DNA of 64,000 nucleotides from Devosia oryzisoli (GTDB taxonomy: Bacteria > Pseudomonadota > Alphaproteobacteria > Rhizobiales > Devosiaceae): assembly GCF_014837245.1 (NCBI RefSeq), contig NZ_JACYFU010000004.1, positions 1-64,000 of the forward strand, written 5' to 3'. Below the pieces are notes generated by a model. The model worked only from the letters and a program-made list of their open reading frames with translations, had not been told where the DNA came from and searched no databases. Position 1 is the first letter of the stretch, and every line of letters begins with the position of its first letter. Made by a program: the position numbers and the translations under genes. Below, in pieces: positions 24,166 through 33,463 of the stretch.

Positions 24166-24497
24166 ACAAAATCCTGACGCATGGGCGTGAAGACGTCGAC
24201 CAGGCGGCCGCGCGTCAGCGCCACGACACCATGGGTCAAACCGGACGGCACGATGAAACTGCCGCCCTGCTCCACCACTTGCGTCTCGCCATCAATGGTC
24301 ACTTCGAACCGCCCCTCGGCCACGTAGCTAACCTGGACATGCGGATGGCTGTGGGGCGCACCCACGGCGCCCTGTTCGAAGCCGAACTCCACCTGCATCA
24401 GCTCCGGCGTGTGGATCAACACGCGGCGCGTATTGCCCGGTCCCAGCTCGGTCCACTCGGTCTCATGGGGCTGGGCAAAGAATTTCTGATCGCTCAT
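24162..24497 (-). CDS. kdgF: Cupin KdgF, unsaturated uronate linearising enzyme
   Basis: A 111-residue single cupin. Known KdgF proteins convert 4,5-unsaturated galacturonate/guluronate, released by lyases, to 5-keto-4-deoxyuronate. The metal ligands match: H49, H51 and Q55 in PHSHPHVQ, and H89 in GLTHG. It is the last gene of the TRAP-kdu operon, 3 bp after kduD, directly upstream of KduI chemistry. This argues that the operon handles unsaturated uronates from pectin- or alginate-type polymers. Confidence 0.85.
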   Translation of the reverse strand: MSDQKFFAQPHETEWTELGPGNTRRVLIHTPELMQVEFGFEQGAVGAPHSHPHVQVSYVAEGRFEVTIDGETQVVEQGGSFIVPSGLTHGVVALTRGRLVDVFTPMRQDFV

Positions 24498-24500
24498 GAC

Positions 24501-25262
24501 TTACCTCGCTAACCAGCCGCCATCCACGGGGATGACCGCGCCGTGCATATAGTTGGACGCAGGCGCCAGAAGGAACACCGCCGCGTCACCAATGTCCGCC
24601 GGAACGCCCCAGCGCCCTGCGGGTATCCGCCCAAGAATGGAGGCCGACCGGTCAGGGTCGTGGCGCAGTGCTTGGGTGTTGTTGGTCTCGATATATCCGG
24701 GCGCTATGGCATTGACGTTGATGTCGTTGGCTGCCCATTCATTGGCGAGGAGGCGCGTGATGCCCAGGACCCCGCTCTTGGAGGCGGTGTAGCTCGCTAC
24801 CCGGATACCGCCCTGGAAGCTCAGCATCGAGGCGATATTGACGATACGGCCGCCCCGCCCCGCCGCGAGCGCCTTGCGGCCGAGGGACTGGCAGAGGAAA
24901 AACATCGACTTCAGGTTGATGTCCATCACGCTGTCCCAGTCCTCCTCGGTGATGTCCACGGCATCGGCTCGACGGATGATCCCGGCATTGTTGACGAGCC
25001 CATCGATTGGGCCGTGCGCGTCCCAGGCCGCTTCGAACATGGCCTGCGCACCCCGAGGCGAGCCGAGATCGGCCTCGATGGCCGCAAAATCTGCCCCCTG
25101 CCCCGCCATCAGCGATGCGGTTTCTTCCATGCTCGAGCGCCCGACGCCGAGCACGGCGCCACCAGCGCGTCCGATGGCAAGAGCGATGCCCTGCCCGATG
25201 CCCGTATTGGCCCCGGTCACCATGACCCGCTTGCCGGACAGATTGAAGGCGCTGAAGTCCAT
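24501..25262 (-). CDS. kduD: 2-dehydro-3-deoxy-D-gluconate 5-dehydrogenase
   Basis: A 253-residue SDR that reduces 2,5-diketo-3-deoxygluconate to 2-keto-3-deoxygluconate with NAD(P)H. Cofactor motif TGANTGIG, NNAGI, and the catalytic YTASK are present, with the FNLSGKRVMVTG N-terminus typical of KduD. ATG 25262 overlaps the kduI stop by one base (TGATG). It takes the product of KduI and its own product feeds KDG kinase, which is not encoded in this window. Confidence 0.9.
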   Translation of the reverse strand: MDFSAFNLSGKRVMVTGANTGIGQGIALAIGRAGGAVLGVGRSSMEETASLMAGQGADFAAIEADLGSPRGAQAMFEAAWDAHGPIDGLVNNAGIIRRADAVDITEEDWDSVMDINLKSMFFLCQSLGRKALAAGRGGRIVNIASMLSFQGGIRVASYTASKSGVLGITRLLANEWAANDINVNAIAPGYIETNNTQALRHDPDRSASILGRIPAGRWGVPADIGDAAVFLLAPASNYMHGAVIPVDGGWLAR

Positions 25263-26092
25263 CAGCGCAAATCCTCCATGGCGACCTTGTCCACGTCGGT
25301 GTAGTCGACATTGTCGCCGGCCATGGCCCAGATAAAGGTGTAGGCCCCGGTGCCGGCGCCGGCATGGACCGACCACGGCGGGGACAGCACCGCCTCCTCA
25401 TTGCGCACGATCAGGTGCCGCGTTTCCTGCGGCTCTCCCATGAGGTGCATGACGAACGCGTCCGGCTGCAGGTCGAAATAAAGATACGCCTCCATGCGCC
25501 GGTCGTGGACGTGCGCCGGCATGGTGTTCCAAACCGATCCCGGAGCAAACTGCGTCAGCCCGACCACCAGCTGGCAGGTCTTGACGCTGTCTGCGTTCAC
25601 ATACTGGAAGATGGAGCGCTCATTGGCCGTGGCATTGCTGCCCAGATCAAGGCGCTTTGCCCCCGACTGCTGCAGGAGCGTGGTCGGATAGCGCGCATGG
25701 GCTGGAGCGCTGAGCAGGTAGTACTTGGCGCCGTTGCCGGCAAAGCGGACGTCTTTGGCGCCCATGCCGATATAGAGCATGTCGCGGCTGCCGACGGCGT
25801 GATCCTGGCCATCGACACTGATGCTGCCGGGTTCGCCGATGTTGACCACGATCATCTCGCGCCGCTCAAGAAAGGCGCCCGTGCCCGTGGGCTTGATGGG
25901 TTCCAGCGCCAGCGATCCTTCGCCGGGGACTGCGCTCCCCACGGCCATGCGGTCGTAGTGGCTATATGTCCAGCGCACCTCGCCCAGGGCAAACAAGTCT
26001 TCGATGAGGAAGTTTTCGCGCAATTCCTCGGTGCCCAAGCCTGCGGCGGTGACAGGATCGATGGCGAAGCGGATGTCGTATTGGGTGGTCAT
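25262..26092 (-). CDS. kduI: 5-keto-4-deoxyuronate isomerase
   Basis: A 276-residue KduI, isomerising 5-keto-4-deoxyuronate to 2,5-diketo-3-deoxygluconate. The zinc-binding residues H194, H196, E201 (in PAHVHDRRMEAY) and H243 (in WSVHAG) are in place. ATG 26092 is chosen because the family begins MTxxYDIRF; the open frame upstream lies in the gntR gene. It is 8 bp after gntR and coupled to kduD. Confidence 0.93.
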   Translation of the reverse strand: MTTQYDIRFAIDPVTAAGLGTEELRENFLIEDLFALGEVRWTYSHYDRMAVGSAVPGEGSLALEPIKPTGTGAFLERREMIVVNIGEPGSISVDGQDHAVGSRDMLYIGMGAKDVRFAGNGAKYYLLSAPAHARYPTTLLQQSGAKRLDLGSNATANERSIFQYVNADSVKTCQLVVGLTQFAPGSVWNTMPAHVHDRRMEAYLYFDLQPDAFVMHLMGEPQETRHLIVRNEEAVLSPPWSVHAGAGTGAYTFIWAMAGDNVDYTDVDKVAMEDLR

Positions 26093-26100
26093 GGAAATTC

Positions 26101-26841
26101 CTACTGGCTTTGGCTTCGCTCGGCGAGCCGCGCGCGGTAGCGCTCCTGGCTGCGGGAAAGATGGTCGCGCATCGCCTCGCGCGCTGCTTCCGCGTCGCGC
26201 GAGGCGATGGCACCGAGAATGCGGCGGTGCTCCTCGTGGAGGCCTGCCTGGTATTCGAAGGTGAGGACGCTCTCCGTACCCCAAGGTGAGGCCACGTCAC
26301 ACGGGATCGTGCGGCTGCCCAAAGAATCGAGCACTTCGATGTAGAACGGGTTATTGGTTGCCGCGGCGATGGCGCGATGGAAGGCGAAGTCGCTCTTGCC
26401 GGTCGGATTACCCTGCTTCAGCAGCCGCCCAAAGTCGTTCCACGCCTCCAGGATTGCGGCCTCCTGGCTGGCGCTGTGGCGCTCGGCAGCAAGGCCGGCG
26501 GATTCGATTTCGATGCCCATACGCACTTCGAGCACGTTGAGAGCCACTGAAATCTTGTTGCTGCTCTCCCCGCCCAGCCGGGTGAACGCCGTCGCGGCGC
26601 GATCGAGCAGGAAGACGCCGGCACCCTGGCGCGGCTGCACGAGCCCATCCGCCGCCAAGGCCGCGATCGCTTCACGAATGACCGTTCGACTCACCCCGAA
26701 CTGCACCGCCAGCTGATTTTCGGTCGGCAGCTTGGCACCGGCACCGAACTCACCAGCGGAGATGCCCTTGCGCAGCGTCTCGATCACCATGTCGGCCAGT
26801 TTCAGCCGGCGCGCCGGCACCCCCGCGGTATCAAGCGACAT
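26101..26841 (-). CDS. GntR/FadR-family transcriptional regulator of the uronate operon
   Basis: A 246-residue FadR-subfamily repressor: N-terminal winged helix (LKLADMVIETLRKGI, KLPTENQLAVQFGVSRTVIR) and C-terminal FCD ligand domain (about 95-230) with metal/ligand residues in DFAFHRAI and HEEHRRIL. It starts at ATG 26841, overlapping the dctM stop by one base. Its place inside the transporter/kdu operon implies autoregulation by a uronate-derived effector, probably through the inverted repeat at 29831-29855. Confidence 0.9.
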   Translation of the reverse strand: MSLDTAGVPARRLKLADMVIETLRKGISAGEFGAGAKLPTENQLAVQFGVSRTVIREAIAALAADGLVQPRQGAGVFLLDRAATAFTRLGGESSNKISVALNVLEVRMGIEIESAGLAAERHSASQEAAILEAWNDFGRLLKQGNPTGKSDFAFHRAIAAATNNPFYIEVLDSLGSRTIPCDVASPWGTESVLTFEYQAGLHEEHRRILGAIASRDAEAAREAMRDHLSRSQERYRARLAERSQSQ

Positions 26842-28127
26842 CAGTGCCCCCTGAACAGGCCCGGAAGCCAAAGAGAGAGCGCGGGGATGTAGGTGACGAG
26901 TCCCAGCACCAGCAGCCCCGCTCCGTAGAACGGCCAGACGCTGCGCATGGCTTGCCAGATCGAGATCTTGCCCACTGCTGCGGCCACGAACTGCACGGGC
27001 CCCAGGGGTGGCGTGTTGAGCCCGATGCCGAGATTGAGGATCATGATGACGCCGAAATGGACGGGATCGACACCGAATTCGGTGACCATCGGCAGGAAGA
27101 TCGGGGTCGTGATGATGATCAGCGGGCCCATGTCCATGAAGGTCCCGAGCAGCAACAGCAGGATGTTGATCAGCATCAACACCATCAGCGGATCGTTGGT
27201 GAGTTGCGCCACGCCATCGGTGAGGATCGGAGCAACGCGCAGATAGGCCATCAACCAGCCGAACGAGGCGGCCGAGCCGATGATGAAGAGCACCATGGCG
27301 GTGGTCCGAACGGCGCCGGTAACGCAGTGCACGAAGTTCGAGAAGTCCATCGTCCGGTAGACGAAGATGGTGACGAGCAGGGCGTAGATGACGGCGATGC
27401 AGGAGCTTTCCGTGGCCGTGAAAATACCGGAGCGCACGCCGCCAAAAATGATGGCGATCAGCATCAGGCCGGGTATCGAAATGATGAAGTATTGGAATGC
27501 CTTGGCAAAGCCGGGAAATGGTTCGGTTGGGTAGCCCCGGCGCCGCGCCACAATATAGGCCGTGACCATCAGTGAGATGGCCAGCAGGATGCCCGGGATC
27601 ACCCCGGCCGTAAAAAGGTCGGCGATGGAGATGCGTCCGCCGCCGGAGATCGAATAGATGATCATGTTGTGGCTGGGCGGCAGCAGGAGCGCGATGAGCG
27701 CGGCCATCGAGGTCACGTTGACCGCATAATCGGCGCCATAGCCGCGCTCCTTCATCTGCGGAATCATGATGCCGCCGACGGCCGCCGCTTCGGCAACAGC
27801 CGATCCGGAAATGCCACCGAAGAGGGTCGAGGCGAGGACGTTGACCTGGCCAAGGCCGCCCCGGATGTGGCCGACAATGGCGCCGGCAAAGGCGATGATG
27901 CGCGCGGCGATGCCGCCACGCATCATCAGGTCGCCGGCAAAGATGAAGAAGGGGATGGCCATCAGCGTGAAGACCGAAACACCCGAATTGAGCTGCTGGA
28001 ACACCACGATGGCCGGGCGCCCGAGATAGGTGATGGTCGCGAAACTCGCGATGCCGAGACAAAAGGAGATCGGCGTGCCTATCAGCATCAATGCCGTGAA
28101 CGTGCCGAAGAGAATCCAGTATTCCAT
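26841..28127 (-). CDS. dctM: TRAP transporter large permease (DctM/UxuM-like)
   Basis: A 428-residue inner-membrane protein with about twelve helices and the DctM hallmarks GTPISFCLGIAS, PFFIFAGDLMMRGGIA, GGISGSAVAEAAAVGGIMIP and LLPPSHNMIIY. It drives Na+-coupled uptake of the substrate delivered by DctP. The context (uronate catabolic genes) suggests hexuronate or unsaturated uronate transport. Confidence 0.93.
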   Translation of the reverse strand: MEYWILFGTFTALMLIGTPISFCLGIASFATITYLGRPAIVVFQQLNSGVSVFTLMAIPFFIFAGDLMMRGGIAARIIAFAGAIVGHIRGGLGQVNVLASTLFGGISGSAVAEAAAVGGIMIPQMKERGYGADYAVNVTSMAALIALLLPPSHNMIIYSISGGGRISIADLFTAGVIPGILLAISLMVTAYIVARRRGYPTEPFPGFAKAFQYFIISIPGLMLIAIIFGGVRSGIFTATESSCIAVIYALLVTIFVYRTMDFSNFVHCVTGAVRTTAMVLFIIGSAASFGWLMAYLRVAPILTDGVAQLTNDPLMVLMLINILLLLLGTFMDMGPLIIITTPIFLPMVTEFGVDPVHFGVIMILNLGIGLNTPPLGPVQFVAAAVGKISIWQAMRSVWPFYGAGLLVLGLVTYIPALSLWLPGLFRGH

Positions 28128-28130
28128 CGC

Positions 28131-28667
28131 TTAGGCCTCGCTCACGATCTGGTCGGTCTCGACGTCGTCCACCGGTTCTCCGGCCAGGCGCAGGGCCATG
28201 CGCTCGAGCACGAAAAGGCAGATCAGCAGGCCTGAGACGACGATGGGAAGGTAAGTCAATGTCTGCGGCACCCCGAGCACCGGGACGCGAACCGTCCACC
28301 CCCGCAAGGCAAGTTCTCCGCCGAACCAGACCATGCCGAAGCCGAACGCGAATATCGCCAGATCGCTGATGGTGCGGAGGACCGGCTTGCCCGATGGCGG
28401 CAGGACGTAGAGCAGAACGTCAAAGCCCATATGGAACTTCTCGCGCACGCCGACCGCGGCGCCGAGGAAGATGAACCAGCTCATGATCATGATCGAGGAC
28501 GCTTCGGTCCAGGGGGGCGAGGAGTTCATCACGTAGCGCATGAAGACCTGGTACGCCACGATTGCCGTCATCGCCACAAGGCCAAGTCCCGCCAGCCACA
28601 AGGCGACCATGGCGACGCCTCCGAACACCCGGCTGGCGGCCAATAATCCGTTTTTCACGTCACTCTC
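28131..28667 (-). CDS. dctQ: TRAP transporter small permease (DctQ-like)
   Basis: A 178-residue four-helix protein that supports the large permease. Motifs ARVF-like N-terminus, YQVFMRYVMNSSPPWTEA and FLGAAVGVREKFHMGFD are typical. The frame extends to an ATG overlapping the dctP stop (28709), but that would bury the intercistronic hairpin, so ATG 28667 is preferred; a GTG at 28655 with GGAGAG before it is also credible. Confidence 0.87.
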   Translation of the reverse strand, partial: ESDVKNGLLAASRVFGGVAMVALWLAGLGLVAMTAIVAYQVFMRYVMNSSPPWTEASSIMIMSWFIFLGAAVGVREKFHMGFDVLLYVLPPSGKPVLRTISDLAIFAFGFGMVWFGGELALRGWTVRVPVLGVPQTLTYLPIVVSGLLICLFVLERMALRLAGEPVDDVETDQIVSEA

Positions 28668-28680
28668 CATCGAGAAACCA

Positions 28681-28698
28681 GGCCGGCTTTCGCCGGCC
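28681..28698 (-). promoter_or_regulatory. Intercistronic hairpin between dctP and dctQ
   Basis: A 7-bp GC stem (28681-28687 with 28692-28698, loop TTTC/GAAA) right after the dctP stop. It lacks a T run on the transcript side and probably stabilises dctP mRNA or limits read-through into the permease genes. Confidence 0.55.
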
Positions 28699-28708
28699 CG
28701 GTTCGCCA

Positions 28709-29689
28709 TCAGCCTTCAGTGGCCTGGATGCGTTCCACCAGGTCCTTGAGCTTGGGATCGGTGACGTACTTTTCGTAGACCGGCTTCATGGCCTCGATGA
28801 ACGGCGCCTTGTCGACGGTGTTGATCTTGGCGCCGAGTTCCTCGACCTTCTTCTTGGACTCGACTTCCTGGGCCGCCCAGAGCTCGCGCTGCTTGGCGAC
28901 GGAGTCCTTGGCCGCCTGGCGGAAGATTTCCTGATCTTCAGGGGCTAGGCCGTCCCAGACGATCTTGGACATCACCAGCACTTCGGGCACCATCAGGTGT
29001 TCGTCGAGCGAGTAATATTTCGCCACTTCAGCGTGACCGGCCGTATCGTAGCTGGGGTAGTTGTTTTCGGCACCGTCGATGACGCCGGTCTGGATGCCCG
29101 AATACACCTCGCCATAGGGCATGGGCGTCGCGTTGCCGCCGAGTGCTCCGACCATGTCCACGAAGATGTCGGATTGCATGACGCGGAACTTCATGCCGGC
29201 CATGTCGTCCGGAGTTTCGATCGGCTTGCTGCTGTTGTAGAAGGAGCGCGAACCGCCGTCGTAAAAGGCCAGAGCCACCACGTCGACGCTGTCGAAGGCA
29301 GCCAGGATTTCGTCGCCGATCGGGCCATCGAGCACGTTGTGGTAGTGGTCGACCGAGCGGAAGATGAAGGGCAGTTGCGTAACCGTGGCCTCAGGCACCT
29401 GGGTGCCGAAGGCTCCGATCGAGATGCGGTTGAGGTCGATCACCCCGAACTGCGTCTGCTCGATGGTGTCGGCTTCCTGACCCAACTGAGCCGAGTGGAA
29501 AACCTCGACCTCATAGCGGCCATCGGTGCGCTCCTTGACCAGTTCGCCAAAGTACTTCACCGCCTCGACCGTGGGGTATCCATCAGGATGGGTATCGGAC
29601 GAGCGAAGCACTGTCTGGGCGCTGGCCGCTGAGACGAGAAGTGATGCGGCGACGACGGCACCAGCCGCCGCGCGTGGCAGATGAAACAT
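28709..29689 (-). CDS. dctP: TRAP transporter solute-binding protein (DctP-like, uronate)
   Basis: A 326-residue periplasmic receptor with a signal peptide cleaved after SAASA (about residue 24). Conserved DctP features include [14 protein letters not shown], the carboxylate-binding Arg region [29 protein letters not shown] and [10 protein letters not shown]. Sugar-acid specific TRAP receptors share this pattern. It is the first gene of the operon dctP-dctQ-dctM-gntR-kduI-kduD-kdgF. Confidence 0.92.
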   Translation of the reverse strand: MFHLPRAAAGAVVAASLLVSAASAQTVLRSSDTHPDGYPTVEAVKYFGELVKERTDGRYEVEVFHSAQLGQEADTIEQTQFGVIDLNRISIGAFGTQVPEATVTQLPFIFRSVDHYHNVLDGPIGDEILAAFDSVDVVALAFYDGGSRSFYNSSKPIETPDDMAGMKFRVMQSDIFVDMVGALGGNATPMPYGEVYSGIQTGVIDGAENNYPSYDTAGHAEVAKYYSLDEHLMVPEVLVMSKIVWDGLAPEDQEIFRQAAKDSVAKQRELWAAQEVESKKKVEELGAKINTVDKAPFIEAMKPVYEKYVTDPKLKDLVERIQATEG

Positions 29690-29802
29690 GATGATCCTCC
29701 CAGTTTTATCTCCGACGGTTGCGCCCTCTCCCTGGCGCTTGGTCGGCGGAGCCTCCCCGGCCCCTGTGCAGCGCAGGCGAAAAACCCGGCTGCCATGCGT
29801 AA

Positions 29803-29830
29803 CTGGTATGGAAGCCGAAAAAACAAGTCA
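29803..29830 (-). promoter_or_regulatory. Candidate sigma70 promoter of the uronate TRAP operon
   Basis: On the minus strand TTGACT (29830-29825) and TACCAG (29808-29803) are spaced 16 nt apart. The -35 abuts the palindromic operator. The -10 is a poor match, so this is tentative. Confidence 0.35.
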
Positions 29831-29855
29831 ACATACAATCTTTTCCAAGTTGTAT
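29831..29855. promoter_or_regulatory. Inverted repeat CATACAA-N11-TTGTATG, probable GntR operator
   Basis: A perfect 7-bp inverted repeat (29831-29837 and 29849-29855) directly upstream of the candidate -35, about 140 bp before dctP. Position and symmetry suit the GntR-family repressor encoded in the operon. Confidence 0.55.
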
Positions 29856-29880
29856 GATGACCTTAACTGGAGCCGGATGC

Positions 29881-29908
29881 AAAAAGCCCCGGACTAGGCC
29901 GGGGCTTT
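29881..29908 (-). terminator. Rho-independent terminator of lpd
   Basis: An 8-bp GC-rich stem (29885-29892 with 29899-29906) ends in a T run on the minus strand (A tract 29881-29885 on the plus strand), 20 nt after the lpd stop. Confidence 0.85.
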
Positions 29909-29928
29909 GGGATCTTGATGAGGCTCGG

Positions 29929-31338
29929 TCAGATGTGAATGGCGCCGTCGCCGAGAGCAAGGGCCGCCTCTCGCACTGCCTCCGAAAGGGTCGGGTGGGC
30001 GTGGGTCGTTCGGGCCACGTCCTCGGCAGCACCGGAGAACTCCATCGCCACCACGAGCTCGTGAATCATCTCGCCGGCATTCTTGCCGATGATGTGGGCC
30101 CCAAGGATTCGATCAGTCTCGACATCGGCAAGGATTTTGACAAAACCCTGGGTGGCCAGCATCGCCTTGGCACGGCCGTTGGCGGTGAAGGGGAACTTGC
30201 CGATCTTGTAGTTGACGCCCTCGGCCTTGAGCTCATCCTCGGTCTTGCCGACAGAGGCCACTTCCGGATTGGTGTAGACGACCGCTGGGATCGCCTTGTA
30301 GTTCACGTGCCCCGCCTGCCCTGCGAGAATTTCCGCTACCGCGATGCCCTCGTCCTCTGCCTTATGCGCCAGCATCGGCCCGGCAATGACGTCCCCGATG
30401 GCGTAGATGCCGTCCACTGATGTCTGGTAGTGGTTGTCCACCCGGACCCGGCCACGCTCGTCCAGCCCCACGCCGACGATGTCGAGCCCCAGCCCATCGG
30501 TGTATGGCTTGCGGCCGACGGCGACGAGCACAATATCGGCGTCCATCGTCTCGGCCTCGCCGCCCTTGGCGGGTTCGACGCGCAGCTTGAGCGATCCGTC
30601 TTCCTGCTTGTCGATTCCCGCCACCTTGCTCGAGAGCCTGAACTCGATGTCCTGCTTTTGCAGCATGCGCTGGAACTGACGGGCCACTTCGCTGTCCATG
30701 CCGGGCAGTATGCGGTCGAGATACTCCACCACGGTGACCTTGGCCCCCAGGCGCTGCCACACCGACCCCAGCTCGAGCCCGATAACCCCGGCACCGATGA
30801 CGACCATGCGCGCCGGCACCTGTTCAAGCGCCAGAGCACCGGTGGAGCTGACAATGCTGCGCTCGTCGATCTCGATACCGGGCAGGCTGGCGGAAACGGA
30901 GCCGGACGCGATCACGGTGCTCTTGGTGGCGATCTCCGTCTGCGCGCCTGTCTGCGGCGTCACCAGCACCTTGCCGACAGCCGGAATGGAACCGATGCCG
31001 CGGAACACGGTGATCTTGTTTTTCTTGAAGAGGTAATCGACGCCGCCCACATTGGAGGCCACGGTTTCGCTCTTGTGCGTCATCATTTGCGGCAGGTTCA
31101 GCTGCGGCGCCGGAATGTCAATGCCCAGGCTCTTGAAGCCGTGCCCGGCCTCTTCAAACAGTTCGGAGGCGTGCAGCAGCGCCTTGGACGGAATGCAACC
31201 GATGTTGAGGCACGTGCCCCCCAGGGTCGGCCACTTTTCCACCACGGCCACCTTCAGCCCCAGTTGCGCCGCGCGGATGGCGCACACATAGCCCCCCGGG
31301 CCCGAGCCGATGACGGTGAGGTCGAATTGTTCTGCCAT
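29929..31338 (-). CDS. lpd: Dihydrolipoyl dehydrogenase
   Basis: A 469-residue FAD enzyme, E3 of the 2-oxoglutarate dehydrogenase complex (possibly shared with other lipoyl complexes). FAD motif [17 protein letters not shown], redox disulfide C43/C48 in [16 protein letters not shown] motif [13 protein letters not shown], and C-terminal HAHPTLSE with the catalytic His/Glu are all intact. It closes the mdh-suc cluster, separated from sucB by one small gene. Confidence 0.96.
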   Translation of the reverse strand: MAEQFDLTVIGSGPGGYVCAIRAAQLGLKVAVVEKWPTLGGTCLNIGCIPSKALLHASELFEEAGHGFKSLGIDIPAPQLNLPQMMTHKSETVASNVGGVDYLFKKNKITVFRGIGSIPAVGKVLVTPQTGAQTEIATKSTVIASGSVSASLPGIEIDERSIVSSTGALALEQVPARMVVIGAGVIGLELGSVWQRLGAKVTVVEYLDRILPGMDSEVARQFQRMLQKQDIEFRLSSKVAGIDKQEDGSLKLRVEPAKGGEAETMDADIVLVAVGRKPYTDGLGLDIVGVGLDERGRVRVDNHYQTSVDGIYAIGDVIAGPMLAHKAEDEGIAVAEILAGQAGHVNYKAIPAVVYTNPEVASVGKTEDELKAEGVNYKIGKFPFTANGRAKAMLATQGFVKILADVETDRILGAHIIGKNAGEMIHELVVAMEFSGAAEDVARTTHAHPTLSEAVREAALALGDGAIHI

Positions 31339-31524
31339 TTGTCCTTGCCCTGAACTGTTGTGCGCCGCGTGCAGCCGGCTCGCTCAATGTAGTACCGGTG
31401 ACGTGATTAAACCACCGGCGGCGGTGGGAAAAGCCCTGCCGCGTCCGATCAGGTACAGGATAGGCGGGGGCCCGCGAACGCTCCAAAAGCATGAGGTCTG
31501 TCGAGGAGGCTGGACGTGCCGCCC

Positions 31525-31980
31525 TCAGGACGCGGAAATCTCCTGGGCGCGCTCCAGCGGCCCGGGCAATTGCTTGTCGATGTCAAACGCGCCGCTCTCG
31601 ACCTGCTCGAGGAAGGTGCGGCAGAAGGTGTCCTGGTCGCCGGCCTGGTTGTAGGCCGACATGATCTGGCTGCCGCCGTATTCCCGGGCGGCTTTGAGGT
31701 CACCTTCGGCCGCTCCGCCAAGCATGTCGATCACCCGGTCAGCCAGGTCCAAGTAACTGATATTGCGAAGATACCAGTTCTCGGCCGCGGTCTTGTAGCT
31801 GTCGTCGAGGCCGGTGGTTTCGTAGCAATGGGTGGTCATCACGTTGACGATGGCTTCCGAGCCGTGGAACGCCATCAACTCTCCGATCAGGGCCGCATTG
31901 TCTTGCGCTTCCTGGGCTTTGCCAGGAGCGATCGACAGGGCGAGGAGGGTGAGGACCAAGGCCGGGGTACGAAACAACAT
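31525..31980 (-). CDS. Hypothetical secreted protein between sucB and lpd
   Basis: A 151-residue protein with a signal peptide (MLFRTPALVLTLLALSIAP, cleavage near GKAQ at 20-23). The mature part is helical with two cysteines (about C52 and C119) that could form a disulfide in the periplasm. No known domain was recognised. It is on the same strand as the TCA genes but is separated from sucB by a terminator and from lpd by 186 bp, so it may be an independent unit. Confidence 0.7.
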   Translation of the reverse strand: MLFRTPALVLTLLALSIAPGKAQEAQDNAALIGELMAFHGSEAIVNVMTTHCYETTGLDDSYKTAAENWYLRNISYLDLADRVIDMLGGAAEGDLKAAREYGGSQIMSAYNQAGDQDTFCRTFLEQVESGAFDIDKQLPGPLERAQEISAS

Positions 31981-32091
31981 TTCACTCCAAACGCTAACAG
32001 ACAGTGCCCCCGGTCACGCACAAAGACGGTTCGCGCGTTAACGGAGGGCTAACACTGGCTTCCACCACGGACACGAAGCTGCGAGGCACGC

Positions 32092-32120
32092 AAAAAGGGC
32101 CCGCCGGAGCGAGCCCTTTT
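32092..32120 (-). terminator. Rho-independent terminator of sucAB
   Basis: An 8-bp stem (32093-32100 with 32113-32120) with T runs on both strands lies 24 nt after the sucB stop; it should end the sucA-sucB message before the hypothetical secreted gene. Confidence 0.85.
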
Positions 32121-32143
32121 CAACCAGAACTGCGGCAGAAATC

Positions 32144-33439
32144 CTAGAGGTCGAGCACGAGACGCTCGGGCGCCTCCAGGCTCTCCTTGACGCGCACGAG
32201 GAAGGTCACCGCTTCCTTGCCGTCGACGATGCGGTGATCGTAGCTCAGCGCCAGATACATCATCGGGCGAATGACGATCTGTCCGCCCACCACCACGGGA
32301 CGCTCCTGGATCTTGTGCATACCCAGAATGCCCGACTGCGGGGCATTGAGGATGGGCGTACTCATCAGCGAGCCGTAGACGCCGCCATTGGAAATGGTGA
32401 AGGTGCCGCCCTGCATGTCGGCCATCGACAGCTGGCCGTCGCGCGCCTTCTTGCCCAGATTGCCGATTTCCTTCTCGATCTCGGCGATTGCCATCTGGTC
32501 CGCATTGCGGACCACCGGCACGACAAGACCCTTGTCGGTCCCGACGGCCACGCCGATGTGGGCGTACTGCTTGTAGATCAGGTCATCGCCATCGATCTCG
32601 GCATTGACGGCGGGAATTTCCTTGAGCGCATGGACGACCGCCTTGGTGAAGAAGCCCATGAAGCCCAGCTTGACGCCGTGCTTCTTCTCGAAGAGCTCCT
32701 TGTACTGGTTCCGCAAGTCCATCACCGGCTTCATGTCCACCTCGTTGAAAGTGGTCAGCATGGCGGCGGTGTTCTGTGCGTCCTTGAGGCGCCGTGCGAT
32801 GGTCTGGCGCAGGCGGGTCATCTTGACCCGTTCTTCGCGGCTAGCGTCATCCTGCGCGACAGGGGCGCGCGGCGCGGCAGGAGCCTTGACCTCGGCCGGC
32901 TTGGCGGCCGGGGCCGAGGCAGGGGCGGCCTGCGTGGCCTCCTCGGCAGCCGTCGGCTGCTTCAGTGCCGCCAGAACATCTTCCTTGAGCACCTGGCCCG
33001 ACTTGCCCGACCCGTTGATGGCGTCGCCATCGAGGCCCTTCTCGGCAATCATCTTCTGGGCCGATGGCGAGGGGGCACGATCCGTACCCCCAGAGGCGGG
33101 AGCGTTCTGCCGTATGGCTTCCGGGCCTGCCTGACGCGCCGTTTCGGCCTGCGGTGACAGGGCTGCGGCCTTGGCGGCCGGCGCCGAGGTACTCGCACCG
33201 GACCCGGCTCCGATCGCGCCGAGCAGCGCGCCGACGTCCACCGTGTCGCCGGGGTTGGCAGCGATGGCCTCGAGCACACCGGCAGCCGGCGCGGGCACTT
33301 CGATGGTCACCTTGTCGGTCTCGAGTTCGACCACGGGTTCATCGGCGGCGATGGTGTCGCCCACCTTTTTGAACCACTGGCCGATGGTGGCCTCGGTGAC
33401 GCTTTCGCCCAGCGTCGGCACGCGGATTTCTGTCGACAT
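32144..33439 (-). CDS. sucB: 2-oxoglutarate dehydrogenase E2, dihydrolipoyl succinyltransferase
   Basis: A 431-residue E2: one N-terminal lipoyl domain with K43 in ETDKVTIE, an Ala/Pro-rich linker (about 80-110 and 160-200), an E3-binding domain (about 125-155), and the catalytic domain ending in [12 protein letters not shown] with the active-site His and Asp. Transfers the succinyl group from lipoate to CoA. It lies 24 bp after sucA on the same strand. Confidence 0.96.
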   Translation of the reverse strand: MSTEIRVPTLGESVTEATIGQWFKKVGDTIAADEPVVELETDKVTIEVPAPAAGVLEAIAANPGDTVDVGALLGAIGAGSGASTSAPAAKAAALSPQAETARQAGPEAIRQNAPASGGTDRAPSPSAQKMIAEKGLDGDAINGSGKSGQVLKEDVLAALKQPTAAEEATQAAPASAPAAKPAEVKAPAAPRAPVAQDDASREERVKMTRLRQTIARRLKDAQNTAAMLTTFNEVDMKPVMDLRNQYKELFEKKHGVKLGFMGFFTKAVVHALKEIPAVNAEIDGDDLIYKQYAHIGVAVGTDKGLVVPVVRNADQMAIAEIEKEIGNLGKKARDGQLSMADMQGGTFTISNGGVYGSLMSTPILNAPQSGILGMHKIQERPVVVGGQIVIRPMMYLALSYDHRIVDGKEAVTFLVRVKESLEAPERLVLDL

Positions 33440-33463
33440 GGAGTGTTGATCCTCTTTGGTGGC

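Noticed and set aside
26841..28299. Reading gntR as a 732-residue protein extended through dctM
   Set aside because: The extension is an Arg/His-rich out-of-frame translation of dctM; the FadR-type protein starts at 26841 with a TGATG junction.
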